Below, one piece after another: positions 1-12,620 of a DNA stretch of 64,000 bases. The notes beneath the pieces are model-generated. The model did no database searches, had not been told where the DNA came from, and was given only the letters and a program-made list of their open reading frames with translations. Origin of the DNA: Apoda limacodes (lineage: Eukaryota; Arthropoda; Insecta; Lepidoptera; Limacodidae); NCBI GenBank assembly GCA_946406115.1, contig OX291543.1, positions 32,390,815 to 32,454,814 on the forward strand, given 5' to 3'. Made by a program: the position numbers and the translations under genes. Position 1 is the stretch's first letter. Every line of letters starts with the position of its first letter.

Positions 1-1875
1 GTTATCAAGTTCCTAATAGTTTTGTGCAACATAAGAAGTAATTCAAAGATTAAAGTAGAACTTATTTGAAGCTTTTTTTATCAAATTTTACAAAAGTTTC
101 TTACTTAATTAATTAAACCACGTTGTTGACTTAATTAAACCATGTTGTTTACTTAATTAAACCACGTTGTTTACGTTCATTGTTTTCATAATGTCATTTT
201 ATTCAGTTTTATAGTTCTCTGTCCCTTGCTATCTAATCTATAGCTTCGTCATAGGATAAAATCCACTAAAAAGTAAAAAATAACCCCCAAAAGCAGACTT
301 ATTAACAAAACATTTGACTACAGTTTCTTTGCCCAATGTCGGATGTAAATAGAACCTTTTTCCCTGTCTTAACTTGTCATTATTTTTAGCAATCGACTTT
401 AAGGGGAATAAATTATGTAGCTGAATGTTCTATCAGTAAGTCTGCTTTAGGGAGTTATTTTTTTCTTTTTAGTAGATTTGAAGTCTGTTTATGGTTTTGC
501 TATAAAAATAGTTTATATTTACTCTGAACGGGTTTTTCTTCGATAATTTTGTCCAGTAGGAGTCGTTTTTTTGAAAATTTATTTGTTTTTAATGATATTG
601 ATATTGTGACTGGTATTCTTACAAAACAAGTTTTACGAAGACCCTTAATATGGGGCGAATAAAATCTTGTCCTTTGGAGCTAATTGGATCAGTACTTAAA
701 ATGTCTATAACTTATGTTTGTACATCCACCGACACAGGACTAGATTAATTACAGGTGTGAAATAGTGCCACGAAAACTACGCTTATAGAAGAGGTGAAAA
801 AGTACCACTTCGAAGGTGACACTTGTGATTTATGTGCCAATAACTGACTTATTTGATGTTTTATCTCGTGAATAAGATGTTATTTCGTTTTATGTCTGTT
901 CATAAGCATGTTATATTGAGAATTTTCTATTTTTGTTTATTAATAAATGTTACTTACATCCGATTTACCACCAGGGTGAATCGGATAATTCCGAATGTTA
1001 AGTTATTGATTTACAGAGAGGATTAAAGTACTGGATAATTTTAAGTTTGAGTTACGTAAAGAAGAATGAATGAAAGGCTGATTAAATGTCTGATTGGGAG
1101 AAGTTGTTTTTTTAACCTCAAAGTAGAATTATACGATTCGCCTCGGTCTACCATAATTGGTTGTTTACCGTAAACCAGGTGAGGTTTCATAAGTAAAGTA
1201 AAGCCAAATAAACAACAATATCTGCAAGTGTAGGTCTTTTCGCTGCTATTTACGTGTATGACAGTCTTTTTGAAAGGAACTAAAGATTCAAGAGTATTGA
1301 AGTGCAAACTTCTTTAGGTGGAGTAAAAGCGTCGAATTTGCGACCGGAATTAGCAAAAAGTGAAAATTTCTTACGTGTGTCAATGCAAAGGGAAGACCGT
1401 TTTCAGATGAAGACATTTCCCCCAAAGTAACGATTAACGAACTAACGACGAAAGATTGCTCCTCATTCCTTAAATTCCAACATTTGAGGAAAAGTTAAAG
1501 GAAACATAATAAATAGCGCCAGAGAGCTACAAAGACTATTCGGATGACACGGTCTGCAAAATGAATAAAAGCGCTTTTAAAAATCTTTCTTTGACGTATT
1601 TTAAAATGAGTGTTACTCATAGTAGGTATTAAGATAAACTTTGACATCGCTTAACCGTTCACCATAAAAGTTGGCACATCTGAGTGTTCATTTATGCATG
1701 TTTAATAAATTGGCGAAATCTTGATAGAATATAAATAGAGTATGGTATCGAATGCAAGTTATATCGCAAATAAATAACATGTAATAAAAACTGTATAAAA
1801 TAAATATGGCAGCCATAAACTGTCAAGAATTTAAGAGAATGAACAAAACAGTCGGTCTAAAATTATAAAAGTTTC
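1..1875. other. AT-rich stretch without recognised gene
   Basis: No open frame here has recognisable domain content; the only frame above 80 codons (minus, about 1307-1041) is low-complexity and unsupported. Apart from the short tandem repeat at 109-174 I see no structure that I can name. It lies beyond the 3' end of the minus-strand SCPx gene. Confidence 0.5.
109..174. repeat. 22-bp tandem repeat, three copies
   Basis: Three consecutive units of 22 bp (109-130, 131-152, 153-174) share the core TTAATTAAACCACGTTGTT with one or two substitutions each. The core contains a TTAATTAA palindrome. No function is apparent. Confidence 0.85.
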
Positions 1876-2275
1876 CGGCCTTACTAATAGCCTCTTTTTT
1901 AGGATTCCGAACCTCAAAAGGAAAAAAACGGAACCCTTATTGTCGTCCGTCCGTCTGCCAAGACCCTTTTTCTCAGGAACGCGTGAAGGAATCAAGCTAA
2001 AATTTATATCACATACTCAGGTTGACTGTCCCTTGGAGCTGTAAAAAAATTAAACTTCTAAGCCAATGCAATCAAAACCTACAGGGTACTTCACGTGAAC
2101 TCAGAATCTTGAAATTTGGTACGAAGCAACGTCGTATAGCACAGATTAAGGAAAAATTGCGAAAACCGTAAATTTTTAGTTACATCATATAGTAAAAAAT
2201 ATTTTATATACAACAACATATAATAAGTTTATTATATATATAAAAGAGCCAGCACTCGCACTTGGCCGGTTTTAT
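1876..2275 (+). repeat. Dispersed repeat, GGTTCCG...CTCGCACTTGGCC type, copy 1
   Basis: The copy starts with a 'ttccgaacctcaaaagg' block, continues with a CCGTCCGTCTGCC block and a 'cctacagggtacttc' block, and ends near 2272 with 'actcgcacttggccggttt'. The same order of blocks recurs several times in the window, so this is an interspersed repeat. I associate it with lepidopteran genomes but cannot assign it to a named family. Confidence 0.75.
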
Positions 2276-2420
2276 TTTCGTATTATTATTTATTATTAGT
2301 TTATGTGAGTTCCTATCGATAAAGAAATCTTTTCACATAGCGTCTTAGAAATGGCGCTAAAAAATTCGAGATTTCTGAACTGATTCTATGCATTTCACTT
2401 TTAGCAGTCTGGTATTTTTG

Positions 2421-2748
2421 TGTTTTTAGGGTCAAAGGTAAAAAAAGAACCTAATATGATCACTTTGTTGTACGTCCGTCCGTCAAGTCTCCTTTTCTTA
2501 GGAATGCGAGGAGGTATCAAGCAAAAATTAATATCAAATACTCAGGTCTCCAATCCCTAGAAGCAGTAAAAAATCAGTATTTTCTTCCAATTATAAACTT
2601 ATTTGCATTTGGTAAACTAACCGCGACCTATGTCGATGGATGTGGCTAATAGTTTGCCAACGGTAAAGTTAAGTTTGTCCCTCAATACAGTTTATCTTTT
2701 CCGAAACTCTCGGTGTGTGAATCCGACTCGCACTTGACCAATCTTTTA
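2421..2748 (+). repeat. Dispersed repeat, same type, copy 2 (diverged)
   Basis: A second, more diverged copy directly follows the first in the same orientation. It runs from 'gggtcaaaggtaaaaaaag' through a GTCCGTCCGTCAAG block to 'gaatccgactcgcacttgacc'. The middle is partly replaced. Confidence 0.65.
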
Positions 2749-3394
2749 AATTAGTCACTAATTTCTGTTATAAAAAAATAAAACTAGTTAGTAGCAGTAC
2801 TAACTAGCTGATATGCAATTTTACTTTAATCCGATTTTTTTACTACCCGGATGTAGGTACCTACTGAAAGCCATCTTCGAAATTTGATAAACAAGACGTA
2901 ATAGTGGTCTGACGTACTAATAAGCTTTATCTGTGGTCACAGTCAGAGTCATATCTGGGGGCGGTCATCGACCTGGCATATTTTCTACATCATTATATGA
3001 AATTCTCGACACCGCTATGTATAAAAACAGAATATTTACTATCAAACTAATGTTCTTCATTACTAACAACTAATCTTCTTTAATCGGATCTTCGCAAAGA
3101 ATATGTATCTACTCTAAATAGTATGGCTTGGACCACTAACAATAAAAGGGAAATTCATATTCATCATCGTTCAGCCTAAATCGCTAAGGATAGAAATCTG
3201 AAAAGAGGGTCTGTGTTATATATTTCTGTAGCCACCGTTTGGAGATTACGCGAAATATAAACTCATTTCATTAAGTTGGTAAAAGGGTCTAGCAAAGATT
3301 GTACAGAACGGTAAAAGTTAAATCTCCAAGGGGAATTGGCTCGTTAAATTCAGGCCATAATGCTTACACAATCTATTTCTTAGTTGCTTATACA

Positions 3395-3625
3395 TATAGC
3401 TGGTATGTTTGTGTGTTTAAGAACTACTGCTAAATCGAGGGGTGTGGGTGTGGATTATCGCACAAGACAAACATTTATGTGATGAACATTTGTATGTTTT
3501 AAGACTAGGTGTTTTCTATTTATTTGTATCCGTTGTCTGGTATCCATAGTACAAATTTTGCTTAATTTGGGGCCAGGTAAGTACCTAATGTCCAAAAATA
3601 TTAATATATTTATTTATTCTCACAC
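3395..3625 (+). mobile_element. SINE-like element (decayed)
   Basis: A degenerate tRNA-like head is followed by the body 'gacaaacatttatgtgatga' and an AT-rich tail near 3600-3625. The same body occurs after a better preserved tRNA-like box B at about 34920, which supports a tRNA-derived SINE. Confidence 0.6.
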
Positions 3626-3670
3626 ACACATTCTTCACCCAGCTGTTTAATGGGTGATAAGTATTTTATA

Positions 3671-3914
3671 TCAAATTTAATATCTCATGTAATATATCGC
3701 GAATGGGTTGACTCAAAATTTCAGTCCAGAAAATGATTAATTAGACACCTAACGTTTGCATATTCTGTAGGCTTTACACGTTTAGTTGCTATGTAATTTG
3801 TCTATAAAAAAACAAGTGCAATGTTTAATTATTTTTTTTATTTCTAATTAATCATTTTCTGATTTTTTTTAAATCAACCCATTCACTATATATTACGTAA
3901 GATATTAAATTTGA
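3671..3914. mobile_element. MITE-like element with about 75-bp inverted ends
   Basis: The left arm from 3671 (tcaaatttaatatct...) and the right arm ending at 3914 (...agatattaaatttga) are imperfect inverted copies of about 70-75 bp. They share inner blocks gaatgggttga/tcaacccattc and agaaaatgattaatta/taattaatcattttct. There is no coding capacity. Confidence 0.7.
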
Positions 3915-4298
3915 TAAAAAATTGCTCTTTATTCATTAACTGTTTAATCGTAAAAGGTCGTTCCTTACTTGCATCTTAGGCTATATAACATTCTTCTATA
4001 AAAGGGAACAAGTATCTAAATAAAAAAAAAATATCATTAAATCAGACTAAAAAAAAATAACACTGTTCCTCAGTTGTCCTGTCCTGTACTAGACTACTGC
4101 TAGAGAAAAATATTATATTATATAACATAATACTTGTGAATACCTATATGTTCTGTTTAGTTTAGTAATTATATGTTAATTTTAAAACTGTGGTTAATTA
4201 ACGGTACTGGTGGCACAATAACAAACATATTACAACTTCTGATTTTATAAATTAAGACAATTGCGTGTTCAAATAAATAAAAAAAAATAGAAAAGTAA

Positions 4299-4326
4299 TT
4301 TATTAACAAATATATATAAATTTATT
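4299..4326 (-). terminator. Poly(A) signals of SCPx
   Basis: Two AATAAA hexamers on the minus strand (4304-4299 and 4326-4321) lie about 320-350 nt beyond the SCPx stop codon. A 3' UTR of roughly 350 nt is inferred. The region between 4327 and 4646 has no other feature. Confidence 0.5.
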
Positions 4327-4646
4327 TTAAAACATATCCGGAATGATTACATCATAGAGACAATAAGTATAAAAAATATACAGTACGAACAAACATACAT
4401 TGATATATTCCCCTATCTATTATATCTAAAAAGAAACAGTCTTAAAAAAACTGTGACCAATTTATATATTTTGATTAAGACAACAGTAAATTAAATCTAG
4501 CTATAAGACACTTTTGACCGAATAACTTAAATTTAAAACAGTTTGAGTATAAAGTTTAACGCTAAAAATGCCCCAAAACCTCGTCCTTAACCAGGAAGTT
4601 ACTAATTACACCAAAAAACCGGTCCAAGCCGGTTCTAACTGTCAAT

Positions 4647-5150
4647 TTACAGTTTGGAGCGGACGGCGTCGATTCTGCTGGCCGCATGTCTTTGCAGATC
4701 CGTCAGTTTCATAGCAAGACCCATATTGCCTTGGATCTTGATTTTGCCCTGGAAGAAAGCCTTCTGAGGGTTCAATTTCCCGGAAATAAGGTCGGTGACA
4801 TCGTCATCGCTGATGATAAAGGTAACGTCAGGTTTATCTTTGCCGTCGTACGTTACTTTACCCTTGCCCTCTTTAGCGTTTATAACCCAATATCCTTCAG
4901 CTCCATTAGGCCCATTCTTAACTCTAAATCCGTAGATTCCTCTAACCTTTTCGATTAAGTTATCCGAGTCGTTTTGCATGGCGTCTTCTAAAATCTTCAT
5001 GTATTCGAAGACCTTGAATTCCTGAGGGTTGCCAGATATGGCAGCAACCTTGTTGGGGCCGACATTTTGGAATCCTTTACGGTACATGGCTAAGACGGCG
5101 GCACCTCCAAGACCCAAGTTGTGTTGGAGAGCAATTTTTGCGTTTGGAAC
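4647..5150 (-). CDS. SCPx: SCPx exon 2: SCP2 sterol-carrier domain
   Basis: This is the terminal coding exon of sterol carrier protein x. It contributes 167 residues, beginning VPNAKIALQHNLG (the link that joins the thiolase to the SCP2 lipid-binding domain) and ending SKL, a type-1 peroxisomal targeting signal. The SCP2 fold region carries the conserved blocks GIYGFRVKNGP, DVTFIISDDD and FFQGKIKIQGNMGLAMKL. The exon starts after a tttacag acceptor at 5151-5157 in phase 0 and joins the phase-0 donor at 25388 without changing frame. The joined protein is 536 residues, close to the roughly 540-550 usual for SCPx. The role inferred from the family is lipid transfer plus thiolytic cleavage of branched-chain and sterol-side-chain acyl-CoA, and in insects cholesterol uptake. 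There is no internal start with its own promoter that I can support, so a separate SCP2-only transcript is not indicated. Confidence 0.95.
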   Translation of the reverse strand, partial: VPNAKIALQHNLGLGGAAVLAMYRKGFQNVGPNKVAAISGNPQEFKVFEYMKILEDAMQNDSDNLIEKVRGIYGFRVKNGPNGAEGYWVINAKEGKGKVTYDGKDKPDVTFIISDDDVTDLISGKLNPQKAFFQGKIKIQGNMGLAMKLTDLQRHAASRIDAVRSKL

Positions 5151-5612
5151 CTGTAAATACAAAAAAAAAACAATTGTAGTAGGTATTGTAAGATTTCAAA
5201 TTGTTTATTATGTCCGGTTGTCTTCTTGAGGACTTGTGTACGCTACAATGTTTGTTTAGATACCTACCTACTAGAAAGTACTTAAGTGAAGTAAATAGCT
5301 CAGCTTAAGCGGAGACATCCCGAGTTAAGTATTGTATGTTCATACTTATTAGTTTTTTATATTTAATTGAATATTTACTATAAAAACTGTACTTGAACAA
5401 TGTGTTTGCGTGTTTTTTTAGGCGAACTGTAACACATTTAGTTTTTTAATCAATTGTTTATTTTATTAATGCTCCGATAGTATTCAAATACTAGAAAGTT
5501 ATTATTAACTCGCGTATAGGTAACACTAAAAGGTCATTGCCTTTTATATTATAGATGTAAAAGTAGGAATGTTTGTAACTAATATAACTCCAAACAGCTA
5601 TACAGTTTTCAC

Positions 5613-7108
5613 TTTTTTTTTTTTTTTTTTTTTTAATTATACCACTAAGGTGGCAAACAAGCTTACGGCCCGCCTGATGGTAAGCGGTCACCGTAGCCTA
5701 TGGACGCTTGCAACACCAGGGGTATCACTTGCGCGTTGCCGACCCTTCAGAAATCTAATAACTTCTTTCTTGAAGAACTCCATACTGTAGTCCTTGCAGA
5801 ATACCTTGGCAGGGAGCTCATTCCACAACTTAAGCGTTCGCGGGAGGAAGTTTCTCTGAAACCGCACTGTACGCGACCATTTAGGTTCTAAAGTGTGAGA
5901 ATGAATTCCCTGCCGATGGCGAGCGGAGCGATGGTAGAAAGTAGCCGTGGGCATCATTTCGAACAATTCCTCAGAACACAACCCATTGTACAAGCGGTAG
6001 AACACACACAGTGAGGCAAAGTCTCTCCTCAGACTTAAGGGCTCGATACCGCAAGTGAGTTTGGAATCGTCGACAATTCTCACAGCCCGTCGTTGAACCG
6101 AGTCAAAAGGGCCAAGCTGGTATCCGGTTGCACCTGCCCAGAGATGGCAGCAGTACTCCATATGGGGCCGAACTTACGACTTGTAAAGTAACAACCTTTG
6201 CCCCGACTTGAAGTACTGCTTCGCTCTGTTGAGTACACCAAGTTTTTTGGACGCCAGCTTCACCTTATCTTGTAAATGATCTCGGAACTGAACATCGCTG
6301 GAGATGTCGACACCAAGGATCCCAATGCTCTTGGAGATGGAGAGGGGAGTGTTCTGGAATTGTGGGACCACAGTGAATGGAGTTTTCTTAGCGGTGAACG
6401 CGCACACTTGTGTCTTTGTAGGGTTGAATCGGACCAAGTTTACCCGTCCCCAGTCAGAGACCTGGGAGAGTGTGGTCTCGATTTGAGACACAAGTTCTCC
6501 GCGGTTTTCCTCCACAACGGAACGAGGGATGTTTGCACGACCCGTGCAAAAAGCGTCTCCAGTACTGTCATCTGCATAGCAATGTATGTTGTTGATGTCC
6601 AACATGTCATTAGGCAGTAGAAACAGAGTAGGAGACAGCACAGAGCCTTGCGGGACACCAGAGCAGAGCAGAGCAACTACCGTCAACTACGGTTCGTATG
6701 CGTCTGCCGGACAAAAAGCTAGCCACCCATTTGCACAAACCCTCGGGCACTCCGTAAGATGGCAACTTCGATAGAAGACCGCGGTGCCAGACCCGATCGA
6801 ACGCCTTCGCTATGTCCAGGCTACATGCCAATGCCTCCCCCTGACTCTCAATGGCTAGTGCCCATCGGTGTGTGAGATACACTAGAAGGTCACCAGTCGA
6901 GCGACCGTGGCGAAAGCCATATTGACGGTTACTGACCAGATCGTGTTCTTCTAGGTATCTTAGAAGCTGTGTGTTGATCACACGCTCCATCACCTTAGAG
7001 AGGAGAGAGGTAATAGCGATAGGCCTGTAATTCGATGGATCTGATCTATCGCCCTTTTTGGGCACCGGGTGCACATTCGCAGTCTTCCATGAAGACGGAA
7101 ATTGCCCA
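5613..7108 (-). mobile_element. LINE copy A, 5'-truncated, broken ORF
   Basis: This is a minus-strand non-LTR retrotransposon copy. Poly(A) appears as T's at 5613-5634, preceded in element orientation by a CCAC-CTTA-GTGG stem-loop. Reverse transcriptase pieces run from 7074 down: MHPVPKKGD, NYRPIAITSLLSK, then SLDIAKAFDRVWH (motif A). They continue in another frame with GVPQGSVLSPTLF and HCYADDSTGD (motif C), then a thumb and C-terminal region ending in VHRLR at about 5688. A short deletion and frame change lie near 6660. The endonuclease and ORF1 are absent. It is CR1/Rex1/Jockey-like; the clade is not resolved by eye. Confidence 0.9.
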
Positions 7109-7487
7109 AATAATAAAATAAATAAAAATATTTCTTTACTCCCACCGCATACACATACACTGCATGTATGGTGTAGGTGTATGTTTTTGTTTCTCTTTCA
7201 GATTTTATTTTTATGATAATTTATATGTATATATCTATATGTTATATGTATGTAAGTATCTATATGTAATTTGTATTTATCTTAATCGAATATTAAATTT
7301 CGTCTAATTTGTATGCGCCTTAGCCCGATGAGTCACTTTTGTTTTAAATATTTAAGGTTGACTGAAGAATATCCCTTTTGGGGATAAGTCCGCCTTAGTA
7401 TAAAAGTTGTAGATTAGTTTGTTTAGGTTAACTTCTGTTTTTTTAAATTTCATACAATAAAGTGTATACAAACATACAAATACACAC
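7109..7487 (+). mobile_element. 3' tail of an unrelated LINE
   Basis: This segment separates LINE copies A and B and reads in the opposite sense. It includes 'ggttgactgaagaatatccc', a 'ggataagtccgcctt' block and 'acaataaagtgta', in the order typical of lepidopteran Jockey/RTE-type 3' untranslated tails. It has no coding remnant, so the assignment rests on tail motifs only. Confidence 0.5.
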
Positions 7488-9170
7488 CTAAGCGTTCGCG
7501 GGAGGAGGTTTGTCTAAAACCACACTGTACGTGACCATTTAGGTTTTAAGGTATGAGGATGATGAAGAAGGCGTATTTATTATACAAGCGGTAGAACACA
7601 CAGGGAGGCAAACTCTCCTCAGACTTAACGGTTCGATACGACTTGTGAGTTTGGGATTGTCGACGATTATCTCAGCCCATCGTTGAACCGAGTCAAAAGG
7701 GCTAAGATGGTATCCGGGTGCACCCGCCCGAAAATAGCAGCAGAACTCGGTGCGGGGCTGAAGTTGCGACTTGTAAGGCAGCAATCTTTGCCCAAGGTGA
7801 AGTACTGCTTAGCGCTATTGAGTATTCCAAGTTTTTTTACACTAGCTTTACCTTGTGATGACCCTAATAATCTCGGAACTGAACATCGCTGGAGATGTCA
7901 ACACTAAGGATCCCAATGCTGTTGGAGATATCTCCAAGAGTAAGGGGTGTGTTCCGGAATTGTGGGACCTCAGTGAATGGGGTTTTCTAGCAGTGAATGT
8001 GGGGATTTGTGTCTACGTAATGTTGAATCGAACCAAGTTTTCCTATCCCCAGTTGAACTTAAACCGAGTGGTCTTGGTTTTAGACAAATTTTCTAAGCGG
8101 TTTTCCTCCACAATGGAATGTTTGCACGGCCCGTATGGTAACCCTCCCAGAACTGACATCTGCATAGCAATGTATGTTGTCGGGACAACATGTCCTTGAC
8201 ACGCAGTAGAAACGGCGTAGGAGATAGCACAGAGTCTTGTGGGACACCAGCATTAATATCCATGCTATCTGAGCAACTACCGTTACCTACAGCTCGTATG
8301 TGTCTGCCGTACAAACAGCTAGTCACCCATTTGTACAAATCCTCAGGCAGCTCGTAAGATGACAAGTCCGAACGCCTTTGCTATATGTAGGCCACATGCC
8401 AACGCCTCCACCTGACTCATAATGGCTACTGCCACATACATCGGTGTCTGAGATACACAAGACTGAAGGTCAGCGGTTGAGCGACCGTTGCGAAAGCTAT
8501 ATTGATGGTCGCTGACCAGACCGGGATTTCTGGGTATCTTAGAAGCTGTGTGTTGATCACATGCTCCATCACCTTGGAAAGGAGAGTGTAATAGCGATTG
8601 GCGTGCAATTCGATGAATCTGATCCATCACCCTTTTTGGGCACCAGGTGCACATTCGCAGTCTTCCACGAAGACGGAAATTGCCTAGTGTGGTAGAAAAT
8701 CGCGAAGAGGTGCGTGAGTATACTTTTTAGGCACCACTGCTGGTATACCGTCTGGCCCACTTGACTCATGAATATCTAGAATTCTAGAGTAAGCAACGCC
8801 CCGGACGTCCCGCTGTGTTATGGAGATTTCTGACATGGTCTTACCGCATCACGGTATCGTAGTTAGTACAGCACTTTCGTCGTTTAAATTCGAGTTTGAG
8901 GCAAAGAGACTGTCCAGTAGATCGGCTTTCAAAAGTTTCCTACGGCAGCTTTAGCAAGCATCCAGAAAGAACGACTTCCAGAGGGAAAGCTCGCAAGTCT
9001 CCCATCTATTTTGCCTTTGAATTGTAATTTTGCTCTGGCAGTTGCTTTCTTACTGAATTTCGAGGCAGCATTTAGTTTGTGTTTAATCTCAGAAGTATTC
9101 GGGCTCTTATTATTCCGAGCCTCCCTTGCTCTTTCGTGTAATACTGCTGCTAACGCTAACACGATTGTTA
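7488..9170 (-). mobile_element. LINE copy B, older relic of the copy A family
   Basis: A minus-strand copy of the copy A family is much more diverged. Fragments in all three frames include a linker upstream of the RT (about 9162-8929), RT entry blocks near 8650-8350, an RT segment with GVPQDSVLSPTPF (8300-8200) and the C-terminal FDSVQRWAE block (about 7690). It lacks the 3' end because it starts inside the ORF at 7488. Many stops and shifts make it a pseudogene. Confidence 0.85.
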
Positions 9171-9237
9171 AGTTTGAACGCAGCTTTCAAAAACGTGGCG
9201 GCGTGGGCTATACGCGGATGACTTTAGGTTACAGAAT

Positions 9238-11013
9238 ATCAGACACACATACATGTAAATAAATGAACAGATATGCATATAACCTACATATTAAATAGAT
9301 AATTAAATACTCATACATACTCATATACATAAACATAGAATTACATATTAAAGTATTAATAAAATAAACCCATAAGTAAATTGACTTAGATAGATCCTAT
9401 CTGTTGCAATCCTCGATAGCTCCGTGAAGTGGGCACCCCTTTTTTCGAAAAGTTATGACTAAACCAAAAATTTGACCATCAATACTGAAGTAACACCATA
9501 CTCCATACGGGAAGTACTAATTGGGTCATCATCAGGAAATCGTCCATCGTTAGTCCATGTTAGTACAGGAAAAAGAAAGTTAGTTCACCCTTTGTTCGTT
9601 AGTCCATGTTAGTCCAGGAAAAAAAATCGTTAGTCCACCCTTAGTTCAAAAGTTATGACCAAAACAAAAAAAGTCTCTAGATTTCACCACAGAACACGAA
9701 AATCAGATTTTTTTTCAAAGGTTATGACTAAATCAAAAATTTTACCATCATCACTGAAGTAGCACCATACTCCATACGGGAACTACTGATTGGGTGGTGC
9801 AGTTCGATTGTCTACCGTTAGTCCAAGAAAAAAATTGTTAGCCAACCCTTTGTTCAAAAATTAATGGCCAAAACACAAAATTCACTAAATTAAATAACAG
9901 AACCCGAAAATGTAAAAAATACAAGTTTGTAGGCTGCAGTTTAATTGTCAAAGGTTAGTCCACGTTAGTCCAAGCAAAAAATTTGTTAGTCCACCCTTTT
10001 TTCAAAAGTTATGACCAAATCAAAAATTTGACCATCAATACTAAAGAAGCACCATACTCCATACGGGAAGTACTAATTAGGTGATGCAGTTCGATTGTCC
10101 ATCGTTAGTCCATGAAAAAAAATGTTAGTCAACCCTTTGTTCAACATTTATGGCCAAAACACAAAATTCATTAAATTAAATAACAGAACCCGAAAATGTA
10201 AAAAATACAAGTTTGAGCCTGCAGTTCAATTGTTTAAGGTTAGGCCACGTTACTCCAAGCGAATAATACGTAAGTTCGACCTTTGTTAATGAGTTTTTAA
10301 CAAATATTAAAATTATTAGCAAATTTCTAAAAACAGCCTAGGTGAGAAATAAAGAAATTTGAAGGTGCAGTTTGATTTTCCACGGTTGGTCCACGTCCAT
10401 CCCAGCAATCCATTTCTTAGTCTTATCTACTTGAAAAGTTCTCAAAGTAATTAAATGAAATAAAAAGTGAACAATTTTCAAAAAGGACCTAAGTAAGAAA
10501 ACTGTACAAAATTAAAGTTGCAGTTTAAGTGTCCCAATCTAATGACGTTTTTGTCTTGGTCATTACTTTTGAGCAAAGGGTGGACTAACTATTGTTTTTC
10601 CTGGACTAACGATGGACAATTGAACCTAGTAATTTTTTCTGAAAAATCTCACTTAGGGGTGCCCACTTTTTTGTCTTGGTCTTAAATTTTAAACAAAGGG
10701 TGGACTAACATTTTTTTTTCCTGGACTAACATGGACTAACGATGGACAATGCACCACCCAATTAGTACTTCCCGTATGGAGTATGGTGTTACTTCAGTAT
10801 TAATGGTCAAATTTTTGATTTGGTCATAAATTTTCGAAAAAGGGGTGCCGACTTCACGGGGCTAATGAGGATTGCAACAGATAGGATCTATCTAAGTCAA
10901 TTTACTTATGGGTTTATTTTATTAATACTTTAATATGTATTTCTATGTTTATGTATATGAGTATTAATGAGTATTTCATTCTGTTCATTTATTTACATGT
11001 ATGTATGTCTGAT
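9238..11013. mobile_element. Foldback element with long inverted ends and internal subrepeats
   Basis: The left end (atcagacacacatacatgta...) and right end (...tacatgtatgtatgtctgat) are inverted copies extending about 290 bp each (9238-9530 and 10735-11013). They share the blocks 'cataagtaaattgacttag', 'gatcctatctgttgcaat' and 'ccatactccatacggga'. Inside, the words 'gttagtcca' and 'aaaagttatgac' recur many times on the left half and in reverse complement on the right half, so most of the element can fold back. No transposase is visible, so it must be non-autonomous. Confidence 0.85.
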
Positions 11014-12430
11014 TTGTCGAGTATATGAATATACATTTCTATCTCAGGAGTTACCCCGTCACAGAATTGACAACTTAAACACGCTTCACGTGCCCCCCCT
11101 ACCCTATACAATCTGAATAATTATTACTTCAATTTTGATTTTTTAATTCAACTGAAAAGCTCACATTGTTATGTTTTTCAATACAAAATATGTATTTATT
11201 CATTAGTTGACTACAATATTATGTTTCGTTTGAAGTTTTAGAAAGAATAACTATTGGATGCTGACATTAAACCAGTAGGTATGGTAATTATTTTGTACAG
11301 CAAATTCTTGTTTATTTCTCTTGACGATTCAAAAGTGTTCTTAGATACCCATTTTAATAAAAAGAGTTTGAAATCTGAAATTTTAAATGTCCTTCGCTTG
11401 CTCGCTGCTGTTCGTAGCAAAGCAAAAACGCGAGGTGTTTTATATTTTCTTCTGGAAATATTTGTGAAATTAGTATGTATGAGATGTATGTTTTCGTAAA
11501 GTTAAATAACTAGGTTATTTACTTATATTTTTTATTAATCTAAAAAGTATTCTTTACGTAATATCAGCGTAAAGCTTTTTAACTAAAATCTCCATTTTTT
11601 TCTAGAGAAAGGTATTACAAAATTTTCAAAACTGAATTCCAAATCCTTCCGTTGATCCAGGCTACACCGGTACCAAGTTTCATGCAATGGTCACAATCTG
11701 AATGGTCTCAATACAAGAGGTGGCCATAGAACCTATACTAATAGTACTACCTTACGTCAAGGAGCTTGATTAAATAGCTTAGTCGAAGTTACCTAATAGT
11801 TGAGACTTATGTTTTTTGTTTGTTTTACATTTTTAATAGTATAAAATAGTCCTTGGATAATTGTAAACTTTACTTTATTTTCTAAAATTAATAAAATATC
11901 ATTTAAACTTTTTTGGTTAAATCACCAGGTTGAACCTTCTTGTACACAAGGGAACTTAATTTATGGCACAGTGCTAAATATGAGGATAGAGAAGTCATAC
12001 TTCTGATTGAAGCTTAGCAATGGGTAATAATATCACGGCGATGACCAAATTTGGCGCGAGCGACACTGCAGGCAAAGGCTTGTTTTATACTTGAAGGGCT
12101 AAATCTAAATCCCCTATCAACACTATAAATAATATAATCATTATCTAAAGCATGCTATGTATCCAACACATCAGTAGAACTTTGCCCTTACAGTCAGATT
12201 AGTAACGCCAAATATGTACATTGATAAGTAATCAGTGATAAAATATATAATTTATCGCTGTTGTTAACAATTCTGCATTTTGAAGGTTACGTAAACCTTG
12301 ATTTTTATTTATATAGGCTAAAATGACAGCTGCAATCGATCTTTTATTTTTTAATGTTGCAATCGTAGCGCATAGTGTTGTAGTTGTGGTTCAACGAATC
12401 ACTCGCTGTGTACTACCCAAAGTATGCACA
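11014..12430. other. Intronic stretch, nothing recognised
   Basis: It is AT-rich sequence of the SCPx intron. Frames above 60 codons overlap in both strands and have no domain content. No inverted ends or repeats were recognised. Confidence 0.4.
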
Positions 12431-12439
12431 ACGGCGATA

Positions 12440-12620
12440 GTTATTAAAATATTTTCATATATTAAACTAGAATTTGCCGCCCGCCCTAAACTTGGTCATC
12501 GGCGTGGAACTCTTTAATTAAATCATTAACTCCTTAATTTACAAGTTTGCTATAGCAAGCTATAGCTATAGTTCGTTTAAGCTCGGTTATGTTATAGTTA
12601 TTCCCGCGGGAACTTTTGAA
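12440..12620. repeat. Dispersed repeat with 'gctatagcaagctatagc' block
   Basis: The blocks 'gccgcccgccctaaact', 'tttgctatagcaagctatag' and 'gttcgtttaagctcggtta' occur together here. They recur at 14965-15005 plus 23341-23435 (split), 32695-32770 and 39295-39410. This is a recurring interspersed unit, non-coding. Confidence 0.7.

Noticed and set aside
11238..11499. Overlapping ORFs on both strands
   Set aside because: Both are low-complexity in AT-rich DNA and neither has domain content.
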